From Lewinella sp. IMCC34191 (GTDB lineage: Bacteria; Bacteroidota; Bacteroidia; Chitinophagales; Saprospiraceae), in NCBI RefSeq assembly GCF_003390935.1, contig NZ_QNQZ01000001.1:744001-808000 (forward strand): a stretch of 64,000 nt of DNA, in the 5' to 3' direction. Positions 16,035-24,815 of the stretch are shown here, in pieces. How positions within the stretch are numbered: position 1 is the stretch's first letter; each line of letters begins with the position of its first letter. The notes beneath the pieces were generated by a model. The model was not told the origin of the DNA. It ran no database searches and saw nothing but the letters and a program-made list of their open reading frames with translations. The translations under genes were made by a program, and so were the position numbers.

Positions 16035-17329
16035 GTCTGGCCGTACTAGCGCTCATCCTGTTTGTCAGCATTTTCCTGCTGGTGCTCTACGGCTATCCGG
16101 TCGCCTTCACGTTGGGCGGGCTGAGCCTCATCTACGCCTTCTGCTTCCTCGACGTGAACGTGCTGACCCTGTTGCCGAACCGGGTGATGGGGGTGATGGA
16201 AAATTCCGTACTGCTGGCGGTGCCGCTATTCATCTTCATGGGCATCATGCTGGAGAAGAGCGGACTGGCGGAGCGCATGCTCAACAGTATGGCCGGACTG
16301 TTCGGCCGGGTCAGGGGGGGCATGGCGGTATCCGTGATCGTGGTCGGGGCGCTGCTGGCGGCCTCTACCGGAATTGTCGGGGCTACGGTTATCACGATGG
16401 GGCTGATCAGCCTGCCGCCCATGCTCCGGCAGGGTTACCCCGCCCCCCTGGCGACGGGGGTGATCGCGGCCTCCGGAACGCTGGGGCAGATCATACCGCC
16501 ATCGGTGGTATTGGTTTTACTCGGTAGTGTCTTGCAGGTCAGCGTTGGCAGCCTGTTCCGCGCCGCGCTATATCCCAGCTTGCTGCTGGTCGCGGCTTAT
16601 ATCCTTTACATTCTGCTACTGGGGGTGTTCCGACCCAAACGGTTTCCCGCGCGGGAAGAAGGGCCGCCCTGGGACCGCCATTTCTGGATCGGCGTCGTGC
16701 AGAGCCTCTTTTTGCCGCTGCTCCTCATCGTAGCCGTGCTGGGCAGCATACTGATCGGTCTCGCTTCCCCGACGGAAGCGGCCGGCGTGGGCGCAGCGGG
16801 CGCTATGCTCTTGACCTGGACGCAGGGTCGACTGGACCGGGAAACCACGGCCACCGTGTGCCGTGATACGACCCACCTGACGAGTATGGTCTTCATGATC
16901 CTCCTTGGCGCGACCACCTTTTCGCTCGTTTTCCGGGAACTCGGCGGCGACCGCTTTCTGGTCGGGCTCATCGAACGCAGCGACCTGCCGGAGTATCAAT
17001 TTCTGGCCTTGGTGATGATCGTGGTCTTCGTGGCCGGCTTCTTCATCGATTTTATCGAGATCGTATTTATCATCGTACCGGTGGTTACGCCGGTTTTCAT
17101 TGCTTACGGTACGGACCTTATCTGGTTGGGCATCCTGCTCGGCATCAATCTGCAAACAAGCTTCTTGTCACCACCCTTCGGCTTTGCGCTCTTTTACCTG
17201 AAGGGCGTGGCTCCCCCCGAAGTGACCACCGGTCACCTCTACCGGGGCATCATTCCCTTCCTGGTCATCCAGGTGCTGCTACTGGCGATCGTCGTATTCT
17301 TCCCGGAGTGGTTAGGCGTAAGGTCCTAG
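16031..17329 (+). CDS. TRAP transporter large permease (DctM type)
   Basis: A 432-residue membrane protein with about twelve segments. Typical DctM elements are GYPVAFTLGGLSLIYA, VMENSVLLAVPLFIFMGIML, AASTGIVGATVITMGLISLP, ASGTLGQIIPPSVVLVLLG, and near the end LQTSFLSPPFGFALFYLKG. With the small permease it would import a carboxylate or similar solute driven by sodium. The periplasmic binding protein (DctP) that completes the system is not next to it or elsewhere in the window. The stop codon overlaps that of the convergent MFS gene at the tetramer CTAG. Confidence 0.92.
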   Translation: MSLAVLALILFVSIFLLVLYGYPVAFTLGGLSLIYAFCFLDVNVLTLLPNRVMGVMENSVLLAVPLFIFMGIMLEKSGLAERMLNSMAGLFGRVRGGMAVSVIVVGALLAASTGIVGATVITMGLISLPPMLRQGYPAPLATGVIAASGTLGQIIPPSVVLVLLGSVLQVSVGSLFRAALYPSLLLVAAYILYILLLGVFRPKRFPAREEGPPWDRHFWIGVVQSLFLPLLLIVAVLGSILIGLASPTEAAGVGAAGAMLLTWTQGRLDRETTATVCRDTTHLTSMVFMILLGATTFSLVFRELGGDRFLVGLIERSDLPEYQFLALVMIVVFVAGFFIDFIEIVFIIVPVVTPVFIAYGTDLIWLGILLGINLQTSFLSPPFGFALFYLKGVAPPEVTTGHLYRGIIPFLVIQVLLLAIVVFFPEWLGVRS

Positions 17330-18693
17330 GTGATCGGTTCGACGGGGTTCTTGGGTACGGCGAAGTCCTCAACGGTTTCATTATCGTCAACAATCAGGCA
17401 GAGGAGTCCGGCCAGGACGAAGGAACCCGCGCCAATAAGGATGGCGTAGATGGGGACGTTCCCGAAGAAGGTCGACAGAATGAATCCGAGCAAGCCGGCG
17501 GCCACGATTTGGGGGATAACGATGAAGAAGTTGAAGACGCCCATGTAGTAGCCCATCTTATGCGGGGGCAGGATACTACTGATGATGGCGTATGGCATGG
17601 AGAGGATGCTGGCCCAGGCGATACCGACGCCAATCATCGAAACGATCAGCATATTTGGGTCGTCAATGATAAATATACTGGCCAGGCCGACCGCGCCACA
17701 GAAAAGCGAGATAAGGTGGGTAAGACGTCGGTTTAGGTAGCGGGCGATGACCGGAAGGACGAAGGCCGCCAGCGCCGCCACGCCGTTGTAGACGGCGAAG
17801 CAAATGCCTACCCAGTCCGCCCCTTCGTTGTACAGGGTGGAACCCGTATCGGTCGTACCGTATACGTGGGCGGTCACGGCCGGAGTCATATAGATCCACA
17901 TGGAAAACAGGGCGAACCAGGAGAAAAACTGGACGGCCGCTAACTGTACCATGGTCTTCGGCATGCGAAAGATGCCCAGGAAAGACTCCTTGATACCATC
18001 GTAGATCCCCTGGGCCGCGTTTTCCTCCCGCAGCTGCTCCAGATCGTCGGGTGGATACTCTTTAGTATTGAAGACCGTCCACATGACGGCGCAGAAATAG
18101 GCGATGCCGCCGAGGTAGAAAGACCAGCGTACGGAATCGGGGATCATTCCCTCCGGCGCGGTATTGACCATCCCGAACCAGTTGGTAAAGATGTAGGGAA
18201 GTGCGGAGGCCACTACGGCGCCCGTCCCGATGAAGAAGCTCTGCATGGCAAAACCCCGGGTACGTTGCTCGTTGGGCAGCATGTCTCCGACGAAAGCGCG
18301 GAAAGGCTCCATGCTGATGTTGATCGAGGCGTCCAGCAGCCACAGCATCAGTACGGCCATCCACAACGCGGTGCTGTTCGGCATCAGGAAAAGGGCTACG
18401 GTGGCCAGGATCGCACCGACGGCAAAGAAGGGCCGGCGGCGTCCCCACTTTTCGCTCCACGTCCGGTCACTGTAGTACCCGATGATCGGTTGGACGACAA
18501 GGCCGGTCACCGGAGCGGCCAGCCACAGAATAGGCAATTCATCGGGGGAAGCCCCCAGCGTTTCGAAGATGCGGCTGACGTTCGCGTTCTGCAGGGCGAA
18601 TCCGAACTGGATGCCGAGGAACCCGAAACTCATGTTCCAGATTTCCCAGAAACCTAAACGGGGCTTATACGAGCCGATGGATACTTTTGACAT
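17326..18693 (-). CDS. MFS transporter, SLC45/GPH-like sugar carrier
   Basis: A 455-residue carrier with about twelve transmembrane helices. Characteristic stretches are LGFWEIWNMSFGFLGIQFGF, LAAPVTGLVVQPIIGYYSDR, WGRRRPFFAVGAILATVALF and MEPFRAFVGDMLPNEQRTRG. This pattern (PIIGYYSDR plus WGRRRPF plus the FRAFVGD motif) fits the sucrose/maltose type SLC45 carriers, so uptake of an oligosaccharide such as maltose is likely but not shown. It stands alone, divergent from the aminotransferase. An inverted repeat at 18720-18744 lies upstream of its start. Confidence 0.87.
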   Translation of the reverse strand: MSKVSIGSYKPRLGFWEIWNMSFGFLGIQFGFALQNANVSRIFETLGASPDELPILWLAAPVTGLVVQPIIGYYSDRTWSEKWGRRRPFFAVGAILATVALFLMPNSTALWMAVLMLWLLDASINISMEPFRAFVGDMLPNEQRTRGFAMQSFFIGTGAVVASALPYIFTNWFGMVNTAPEGMIPDSVRWSFYLGGIAYFCAVMWTVFNTKEYPPDDLEQLREENAAQGIYDGIKESFLGIFRMPKTMVQLAAVQFFSWFALFSMWIYMTPAVTAHVYGTTDTGSTLYNEGADWVGICFAVYNGVAALAAFVLPVIARYLNRRLTHLISLFCGAVGLASIFIIDDPNMLIVSMIGVGIAWASILSMPYAIISSILPPHKMGYYMGVFNFFIVIPQIVAAGLLGFILSTFFGNVPIYAILIGAGSFVLAGLLCLIVDDNETVEDFAVPKNPVEPIT

Positions 18694-18719
18694 GATCGCG
18701 TAGGTAGTGATCCCGGGCG

Positions 18720-18744
18720 CGGTAGTCCAGAGCGTGCTCTACCG
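18720..18744. promoter_or_regulatory. Inverted repeat upstream of the MFS carrier gene (possible operator)
   Basis: CGGTAG (18720-18725) and CTACCG (18739-18744) form an inverted repeat, and the palindrome AGAGC-GT-GCTCT (18729-18740) is nested within it. It lies 27 bp upstream of the MFS start and 115 bp upstream of the aminotransferase. No regulator gene is adjacent. Confidence 0.3.
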
Positions 18745-18859
18745 TGATTTGGGCGTAAGACTTCCCGGCAAAAGTGCGAATTATTTGGCAAGGGAAAAGC
18801 ATGGGATGTGGAGATCGCGCGCTTTATCTTCGCGATACCCACAAAACCATCAATCCGGC

Positions 18860-20068
18860 ATGTCTACTACTACCGCCTCTCCCTTATCCAAGCGCGTTTC
18901 CAGCATGGAGGAATCCGCGACCCTCCGCATGGCTCAACTCGGTCGCGAGGTCATGGCCCAGGGCCACGACGTCATCAGCCTGAGCCTCGGCGAGCCGGAT
19001 TTCGATACGCCGGAACACATCAAGGAAGCCGCCAAAAGAGCGCTGGATGCCGGAGAAACGAAGTATACGCCCGTGCCCGGTACGCTGAAGCTCCGCCAGG
19101 CCATCTCCGATAAATTCAAGCGCGAAAACGGACTGGATTACAAGCCCTCCCAGATCGTGGTCAGCAACGGCGCCAAACAGAGCATCGCCAACATTTGCTT
19201 CGCCCTGCTCGACGAAGGAGACGAAGTCGTCATCCTGGCCCCCTTTTGGGTCAGCTACAGCGCCATGGTCGAAGTGGCGGGCGGAAAGCCCGTCATCGTC
19301 GGTGCCGGTATCGAGGACGACTATAAAGTTTCCGCCGAGATGATCCGCGAGGCCATTACCGACCGGACGAAGTTTATCCTCTTTTCCAGCCCCTGTAATC
19401 CTACCGGGTCGGTGTACACCGCCGACGAGCTCAGCGCGATCGCCAAAGTACTCGCCGACTTCCCCGATGTCTACGTTGTTTCCGACGAGATCTACGAGCA
19501 CATCAATTTTACCGGCGCACACGCCAGCATCGGTAATTGTCCGGAAGTGAAGGACCGCACCATCACCGTCAATGGATTTTCGAAGGGCTTTGCCATGACC
19601 GGCTGGCGCCTGGGCTACATCGGTGCCCCCCAGGAGATTGCCGATGCCTGTACCAAGCTCCAGGGTCAGAACACCAGCGGTGCGAACAGCATCGCCCAGG
19701 CTGCCGGCGCACACGCGCTGAACAGCGACCTGGGCCCGACCATCGCCATGAAGGAGGCCTTCGGTCGCCGGCGTGAACTGATTATCGAGGGGCTGGAGAA
19801 GATTGACGGCATGAAGGTTAATCGTCCCCAGGGTGCTTTTTACATTTTCCCCGACGTAAGCGCCTTCTTCGGAAAATCCGACGGAGAGAACACCATCAAG
19901 GATGCCGATGACCTGGCCGAGTATCTCCTGCTCCACGCCCACGTGGCCACGGTGACCGGTGGTGCCTTCGGTGCCCCCGAATGTCTGCGGATCAGCTACG
20001 CGGCCAGTGAGGAGCAACTGAAGCAGGCCGTCAGTCGCATCGCCGAGGCCCTTGGCCGTCTGAGCTAA
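18860..20068 (+). CDS. Pyridoxal-phosphate aspartate/tyrosine-type aminotransferase (class I/II)
   Basis: A 402-residue fold-type I aminotransferase. Family motifs are ISLSLGEPDFDTPEHIKEAA, TKYTPVPGTLKLRQAI, the PLP-binding Asn region SSPCNPTGSVYT, the VVSDEIYEHINF Asp/Tyr pair and the Schiff-base lysine in NGFSKGFAMTGWRLGYIG. The C-terminal arginine that binds the alpha-carboxylate is in CLRISYA. It most likely acts as aspartate aminotransferase, moving nitrogen between aspartate and glutamate. The ATG at 18860 (MSTTTASPLSKRV) is chosen because the longer frame upstream is non-homologous. A TTTATCTTCGC box lies about 27 nt before it. Confidence 0.93.
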   Translation: MSTTTASPLSKRVSSMEESATLRMAQLGREVMAQGHDVISLSLGEPDFDTPEHIKEAAKRALDAGETKYTPVPGTLKLRQAISDKFKRENGLDYKPSQIVVSNGAKQSIANICFALLDEGDEVVILAPFWVSYSAMVEVAGGKPVIVGAGIEDDYKVSAEMIREAITDRTKFILFSSPCNPTGSVYTADELSAIAKVLADFPDVYVVSDEIYEHINFTGAHASIGNCPEVKDRTITVNGFSKGFAMTGWRLGYIGAPQEIADACTKLQGQNTSGANSIAQAAGAHALNSDLGPTIAMKEAFGRRRELIIEGLEKIDGMKVNRPQGAFYIFPDVSAFFGKSDGENTIKDADDLAEYLLLHAHVATVTGGAFGAPECLRISYAASEEQLKQAVSRIAEALGRLS

Positions 20069-20085
20069 TTGCCTTGCAGCGTCCA

Positions 20086-20117
20086 GCGGGCCGGCCGAAG
20101 ATTTCTGGCCGGCCCGC
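20086..20117 (+). terminator. Terminator hairpin after the aminotransferase gene
   Basis: GCGGGCCGGCC (20086-20096) pairs perfectly with GGCCGGCCCGC (20107-20117) around a 10-nt loop. The following T run is weak (TTGCATTT). The same TTG is used as the -33 element of the blaI promoter. Confidence 0.6.
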
Positions 20118-20148
20118 TTGCATTTATGGCCAGCACGAACTACATTTG
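20118..20148 (+). promoter_or_regulatory. Promoter of the blaI-M56 operon
   Basis: TTG at 20118-20120, 20 nt, then TACATTTG at 20141-20148 match the Bacteroidota -33/-7 consensus. The -7 box lies inside the first BlaI-type operator. Confidence 0.65.
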
Positions 20149-20171
20149 TAGAACAACAACTACAAATGTCA
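20140..20171 (+). promoter_or_regulatory. Twin BlaI-type operators over the -7 box and start codon
   Basis: CTACA-TT-TGTAG (20140-20151) and CTACA-AA-TGTCA (20160-20171) are two TACA/TGTA inverted repeats with centres 20 bp apart, about two helical turns. The first covers the -7 box and the second covers the ATG of blaI. Binding would block both polymerase and ribosome access, giving autorepression. Confidence 0.6.
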
Positions 20172-20543
20172 CAACCAGAGCTTACTCCCGCCGAAGAGGG
20201 CATCATGCAGTACCTCTGGAAACTGCGCCGGGCCTACATGAAGGAACTGCTGGAATCCCTGCCGGAACCCAAACCCGCCAAGACCACCGTGGCCACGCTT
20301 ATCCGCCGTATGGTAGATAAGGACTTTATTGGATACGAGCTTCACGGTAACAGCCGGCAGTACTTCCCGAAGATTTCCAAGGAGGCGTACTTCGGCCGCC
20401 GCATCCGGGGCATGGTCAACCAGTTTTTCGGCGGGTCTTCTTTCGAGTTCGCTTCCTTCCTTACGGGGCAGGCGCGGCTTTCCCGGGAAGAATTGGAAGA
20501 ACTTCAGCGGATGATCCAGGACCAAATTGAGGAGGCCAAATGA
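20166..20543 (+). CDS. blaI: BlaI/MecI/CopY family transcriptional repressor
   Basis: A 125-residue winged-helix repressor. It starts MSQPELTPAEEGIMQYLWKL, and the DNA-binding core is KTTVATLIRRMVDKDFIGYE, followed by the C-terminal dimerisation helices (SREELEELQRMIQDQIEEAK). BlaI proteins hold TACA/TGTA operators and are cleaved when their membrane protease partner is activated. Operators of that type lie over its own promoter. The partner M56 gene overlaps by 4 nt (ATGA). No beta-lactamase or penicillin-binding protein gene is nearby, so the regulated target is elsewhere or is the operon itself. Confidence 0.93.
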   Translation: MSQPELTPAEEGIMQYLWKLRRAYMKELLESLPEPKPAKTTVATLIRRMVDKDFIGYELHGNSRQYFPKISKEAYFGRRIRGMVNQFFGGSSFEFASFLTGQARLSREELEELQRMIQDQIEEAK

Positions 20544-21937
20544 TCACCTGGATGTACCTCGCGAAAGTGGCGGCCGCGCAGGGAATATTTCTGGTCGCCT
20601 TTTACCTCATCCTCGACCGGACTCCGTTGGATCACTTCAAAAGGGGGTACCTCCTGGCTTCGGTAGCGCTGTCGTTTGTGATTCCGTATCTGCCCGTATG
20701 GCCGGCCGAAATACTGGCCCGGACGAGCGAGGACGTTTTCCAGCCAGTCGTCACAGTCGGTCCGGATATTATCGAGCTTACTCCAGTTAGCGAGGAGGCT
20801 TCCAGTACGAATTGGTTAGCAATCTCCCTATGGACGCTATACGGAATCGGGGTGCTGTACTCCTTGGTCCGCGTGATCTACTTTCTCTTCGGCGTATACC
20901 AACGCCTCGGTCACGGCAAGCATTACCCGGCCGGTGGGCTTACGGAGGTGGTGCTGCCCTACGCTACTCCCCCCCACACTTTCCTGCGCTGGGTTTTCTT
21001 TAGTGAGGCGGCCCGCCCGACACCGGGCGTTCTCGCCCACGAACACGCCCACGCACGGCAGTTGCACTCCCTCGATCGCCTGCTGATGGCTTTCCTCTGC
21101 GTAGCCTGGTGGTGGAATCCCTTGCTGTACCGGTATGCCCGCTGTCTGGCGGAAACCCACGAATTACTGGCCGACCGGGCCGTGGTCCGGTCGGGTCATC
21201 CGGTTGCGGACTACCAGCGACAACTACTCAACGCGTTGCGGCAGACCGGCCCGGCGCTCTACCTGGCCAGTACGGCCGACTATTCCCTTACTAAAAAACG
21301 CTTCTCCATGATGCTCCAATCCAAACCCTCACTACTACGGCGCCTGAGTAGCTATACTTTCGTTGCCGGAATAACGCTCGTCGCCGCCTTTTCTCTCGGT
21401 GGGCGCACTTCCGCACCGAGGGACGCGTTTTCAGCCGATCTAACGACCCTAGGTTTCCCGACTCCCACGCCTGCGAAGACCGTAGAGGTGATTAACCACG
21501 ATACCATTTTGCCGCCACCTCCGCCTCCGGCAAGCGTCCTGGAAAATATGAAGCCCATGCGGGCCAACCCACCCATGGATGCGGATCTGGTAGCGTGGCG
21601 CGATCCCGAGGTTTTCGGAATCTGGGTGGACGGAACTCGTATCGACAATGATGCCCTCGGTGAGTTTAGCGCGGAAGATTTTGCGCATCACCGCAAAAGC
21701 CGCCTGCTAGGTAATGCTAAGAATGCCGGCATCCATGACTATCAGGTCGATTTATGGACGAAGAAGTACTTCCACACTATCTGGCGGCCCGTAGGCGATG
21801 GAACCTACGAATGGATTGAAAAGAAAGTCCCGACTCCGGAAGGTCCCGACACGGGTAATTACCTGCCAGCCATGGAGAGAATGCTCCTGCACCAGGCCGG
21901 CGGCCGACCCGCCGCTCCCAAGGTCGAAGGGTGCTGA
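20540..21937 (+). CDS. M56 family (BlaR1-like) membrane metalloprotease
   Basis: A 465-residue integral membrane sensor protease, partner of BlaI. There are about four N-terminal transmembrane segments (around 5-25, 35-52, 95-118 and a later one near 275-290). The zinc site HEHAH is at 167-171 (VLAHEHAHARQLHSLDRLLM), and ETHELLADRAVV supplies the third ligand region. After the last membrane segment there is a periplasmic tail of about 170 residues with a proline run (PPPPPPAS), but not the penicillin-binding sensor of true BlaR1. The inducing signal is therefore unlikely to be sensed by a transpeptidase-like domain. Confidence 0.9.
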   Translation: MITWMYLAKVAAAQGIFLVAFYLILDRTPLDHFKRGYLLASVALSFVIPYLPVWPAEILARTSEDVFQPVVTVGPDIIELTPVSEEASSTNWLAISLWTLYGIGVLYSLVRVIYFLFGVYQRLGHGKHYPAGGLTEVVLPYATPPHTFLRWVFFSEAARPTPGVLAHEHAHARQLHSLDRLLMAFLCVAWWWNPLLYRYARCLAETHELLADRAVVRSGHPVADYQRQLLNALRQTGPALYLASTADYSLTKKRFSMMLQSKPSLLRRLSSYTFVAGITLVAAFSLGGRTSAPRDAFSADLTTLGFPTPTPAKTVEVINHDTILPPPPPPASVLENMKPMRANPPMDADLVAWRDPEVFGIWVDGTRIDNDALGEFSAEDFAHHRKSRLLGNAKNAGIHDYQVDLWTKKYFHTIWRPVGDGTYEWIEKKVPTPEGPDTGNYLPAMERMLLHQAGGRPAAPKVEGC

Positions 21938-21961
21938 GCTTAGCTTTTCTGCGTACCGTTC

Positions 21962-23650
21962 TTAATACCCCTCCACGTCGTCATCCGGATTCCGCGGATC
22001 GGCGGCCGCCTGCAAGCTTCCGTCGGGCAGGACCTGTACGGCCTTGATTACGGCCATGGAGTTCACCTCCCGAAACTGGTAGCCCAGCGCCTCCAGGCTA
22101 TCGAGCACCCCGTCCGCGAGGGCGTCGGGCTCGTAAAGGATTTCATCCGGCAGCCACTGGTGGTGGAAGCGGGGCGCGGCTACCGCCTCGGGAAGGGGCA
22201 TCCCGTACTCGGCCACGTTGAGAAAGGTTTGCAGAACGGCCGTGATGATCGTGGACCCTCCGGGGGCGCCCAGTACCATAAACAACTCGCCATCCTTCTC
22301 CACGATGGTCGGCGTCATACTGGAGAGCATCCGTTTGCCGGGCTGAATAGCGTTCGCTTCCTTGCCGACGAGCCCGAACATATTGGGTACGCCGGGCTTG
22401 GCACTGAAGTCGTCCATCTCGTTGTTGAGGAAAAATCCGCCTCCGTCTACCATCACCTTGCTGCCGAAGTTGCCGTTGAGGGTCGTGGTGATGGATACGG
22501 CGTTGCCTAGACTATCCACGATGCTGATGTGGGTGGTTTCGAAATTCTCCTTCATCGCAACCTGCCCGGCGGTGATGTCGGTACTGGTACCGGCGGAGTC
22601 CGTCCGGTAATCCGCCATCCGTTCGAGGAGGTAGGCATCGTTCAGCAGGGAGTCGACGGGGACGGGGTAAAAATCGGCGTCGCCCAGGTATTCCGCCCGG
22701 TCGGCGTAGGCGCGGCGCATGGCTTCGGCGATCACCTGTACCGATCGAACGCGCTGGAACCCGTATTCCTCCAGGGGATAGGGCTCCAGCATCTTGGCCA
22801 TCTGGGCGAGGGCTAGCCCGCCACTGCTGCTCGGGGGCATGGAGATGAGGCGGTAGTTGCGGTAGGCCTTGGTAATCGGTTCTTTCCATTTCGGTTCGTA
22901 GGCGGACAGGTCTTCGTGGGTAATTAGCCCGCCGCCACTTTCCATCTCCGTGACGATCAGGTCAGCGGTCTCGCCGGTGTAGAAGCCGTCGTGACCCAAG
23001 TCCCGGATACGGGAAAGGGTGGCGGCCAGATCCGGCTGTTTTACCTGCGCTCCGACGCCCAGTGTGCTATCGGAAAAGGGCGTGAAATCGTTAAACTCCG
23101 TGAAGTCGGCGTGGTAACGCTTGATGCGATCGATCTCCGACTCGCTGAGGCGGTACCCATTTTCGGCGAAGTCGATGGCCGGCTGCACCAGCTCGGCCCA
23201 GGGCAGGCTACCCAGGCGCTCGTGCATGGCGACGATACCCGCCACGGTACCCGGAACCCCTACGGCCAGGTGGCCACGGGTACTCAGCCCTTCCGTCACG
23301 TTGCCCGCCGTGTCCAGGTACATATCCCGCTTGGCGGCCGAGGGTGCCGTTTCCCGGTAGTCTAGTGACAGGGTCTCCCCATCCGCCGCCCGGTACACCA
23401 GGAAACCGCCCCCACCGATGTTCCCGGCCCGCGGAAAGACCACGGCCATCGTGAGCTGCATCGCAACGGCCGCGTCGATGGCATTCCCGCCGCGACGGAG
23501 GACTTCCAGGCCGGTCTGGGTAGCGAGGGGGTGGGGTCCGGCGATGGCGGCCTGAGGAAACACGGACGCCTTCTGGGCCTCGTAGTCTACTTTCAGTTCT
23601 TCCCGGCAGGCGAGTATCGATAAACAAAACAACAACGGTAGGTACTTCAT
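21962..23650 (-). CDS. ggt: Gamma-glutamyltransferase, lipoprotein form
   Basis: A 562-residue N-terminal nucleophile hydrolase that splits gamma-glutamyl bonds of glutathione and related peptides in the periplasm or at the surface. The ATG at 23650 begins a lipoprotein signal (MKYLPLLFCLSILAC). The large-subunit motifs GGNAIDAAVAMQLTMAVV, GNIGGGGFLVYR and SLDYRETAPSAA are clear. The autocleavage threonine is in ETTHISIVD at about residue 371, followed by AVSITTTLNGNFGSKV and the PTIVEKDGELFMVLGAPGGS oxyanion region. The upstream in-frame ATG at 23686 would destroy the signal peptide. It is convergent with the M56 gene. Confidence 0.93.
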   Translation of the reverse strand: MKYLPLLFCLSILACREELKVDYEAQKASVFPQAAIAGPHPLATQTGLEVLRRGGNAIDAAVAMQLTMAVVFPRAGNIGGGGFLVYRAADGETLSLDYRETAPSAAKRDMYLDTAGNVTEGLSTRGHLAVGVPGTVAGIVAMHERLGSLPWAELVQPAIDFAENGYRLSESEIDRIKRYHADFTEFNDFTPFSDSTLGVGAQVKQPDLAATLSRIRDLGHDGFYTGETADLIVTEMESGGGLITHEDLSAYEPKWKEPITKAYRNYRLISMPPSSSGGLALAQMAKMLEPYPLEEYGFQRVRSVQVIAEAMRRAYADRAEYLGDADFYPVPVDSLLNDAYLLERMADYRTDSAGTSTDITAGQVAMKENFETTHISIVDSLGNAVSITTTLNGNFGSKVMVDGGGFFLNNEMDDFSAKPGVPNMFGLVGKEANAIQPGKRMLSSMTPTIVEKDGELFMVLGAPGGSTIITAVLQTFLNVAEYGMPLPEAVAAPRFHHQWLPDEILYEPDALADGVLDSLEALGYQFREVNSMAVIKAVQVLPDGSLQAAADPRNPDDDVEGY

Positions 23651-23822
23651 TGGAATGGGGGTTATTGGTAAGTGGTAGGGTCCCATAACTTCGGGCCGTT
23701 GGCGATCCGGGCGAATTGGGTAGGGAATAGGCAGCAGACGACGACTGCAAAATAATCATTACGCTCCCGCATTTCAATAATGCCGGAATAGGTTGCAATT
23801 TCACCCGTCCTAACCAACCATC

Positions 23823-24746
23823 ATGCAAACCACCAATCACCTTCTACTCGTTCGTCCGGCTAATTTCGCCCGTGCCAGCGAAACCGTGGCCGATAACTCC
23901 TTTCAGGAAGCCGTTTCCAGCGAAACCTTCCGCGAGATCGGGGAGCGCGCCCGCGGGGAGTTCGACCACTTCGTGGGCTTACTGCAACGGGTCGGTATTA
24001 CGACCCACGTATTTGAGGACATACCCGCTCCGGTCAAACCCGATGCTATCTTCCCCAATAATTGGTTCAGTACCCACGAGGAAGGCGTGGTAGTAACCTA
24101 TCCGGTCTATTGGCCACAGCGCCGCTGGGAACGCCGCGCGGACATCACCGACTACCTGCGGGAAAACTTCGCGGTGAGCGAGGTAAAGGATTTCTCGGTC
24201 TGGGAGGACGAAGAGCTGTTCCTGGAGTCTACCGGTTCGGTTTTGCTGGACCGTCGCGCCCGGGTGGCCTATGCCTGTCTGAGCCAGCGCTGCAGTCCCG
24301 ATGCCCTACACCGGTGGTGCGAGGAGATGGATTACCAGCCGATCACGTTTCACGGCCACGACGCCCGCGGGGAAGTCATCTATCACACCAATGTGATGAT
24401 GGCGATCGGCACGAAGGATGTACTGATCTGCCTGGACGCGATCCGCGACGAGGCCGAGCGCATGAAAGTCCGGGAAAGCCTCGCCCTGAGCGGAAAGCGA
24501 ATCATCGGCCTGTCACTCGAGCAGATCGATCGCTTCGCGGGCAATGCACTGGAGACGATTACGCCGGATGGGCCGGTATGGATCATGTCATCCGCCGCCT
24601 TCGAAAGTCTGGATGAATCGCAGCGTCTCTCCCTGGTGGAGCCGGAGGGGATGCGCATCGTGCACGCCGATCTTTCGACGATAGAACGATACGGAGGCGG
24701 AAGTGCCCGTTGCATGCTGGCCGAAGTGTTTCTTAACAAACCTTAA
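23823..24746 (+). CDS. ctlX: CtlX-type hydrolase of the arginine deiminase/amidinotransferase superfamily
   Basis: A 307-residue guanidino-modifying superfamily enzyme resembling the citrulline utilization hydrolase CtlX. Conserved points are the N-terminal LLVRPANFARASET, the substrate-loop PDAIFPNNWFSTHEEG, FLESTGSVLLDRRARVAYAC, the catalytic His region VIYHTNVMMAIG and the nucleophile Cys297 near the end in GGGSARCMLAEVF. The reaction inferred is hydrolysis of citrulline or a related ureido or guanidino compound; the exact substrate is not visible. The gene is alone on the plus strand, divergent from ggt. Confidence 0.85.
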   Translation: MQTTNHLLLVRPANFARASETVADNSFQEAVSSETFREIGERARGEFDHFVGLLQRVGITTHVFEDIPAPVKPDAIFPNNWFSTHEEGVVVTYPVYWPQRRWERRADITDYLRENFAVSEVKDFSVWEDEELFLESTGSVLLDRRARVAYACLSQRCSPDALHRWCEEMDYQPITFHGHDARGEVIYHTNVMMAIGTKDVLICLDAIRDEAERMKVRESLALSGKRIIGLSLEQIDRFAGNALETITPDGPVWIMSSAAFESLDESQRLSLVEPEGMRIVHADLSTIERYGGGSARCMLAEVFLNKP

Positions 24747-24815
24747 GCGGCTTTAACGGGGCGTTATTACACAATTCTGGAGCCGCAGCCTTAGTTTTGA
24801 TGTAAACCAGACGAC

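Noticed and set aside
18707-18790. tRNA-like segment before the aminotransferase gene
   Set aside because: The piece GGTAGAGCAC on the minus strand looks like a D arm, but no acceptor, anticodon or T stems can be folded.
18884-20206. 440-codon open frame antisense to the aminotransferase
   Set aside because: The opposite strand encodes an intact PLP enzyme with all motifs, and this frame has none.
23043-23060. Additional copy of the dispersed GC-rich motif inside ggt
   Set aside because: It matches at 17 of 18 positions (one mismatch), but the bases encode conserved GGT sequence before QPDLAATL, so coincidence or codon choice explains it.
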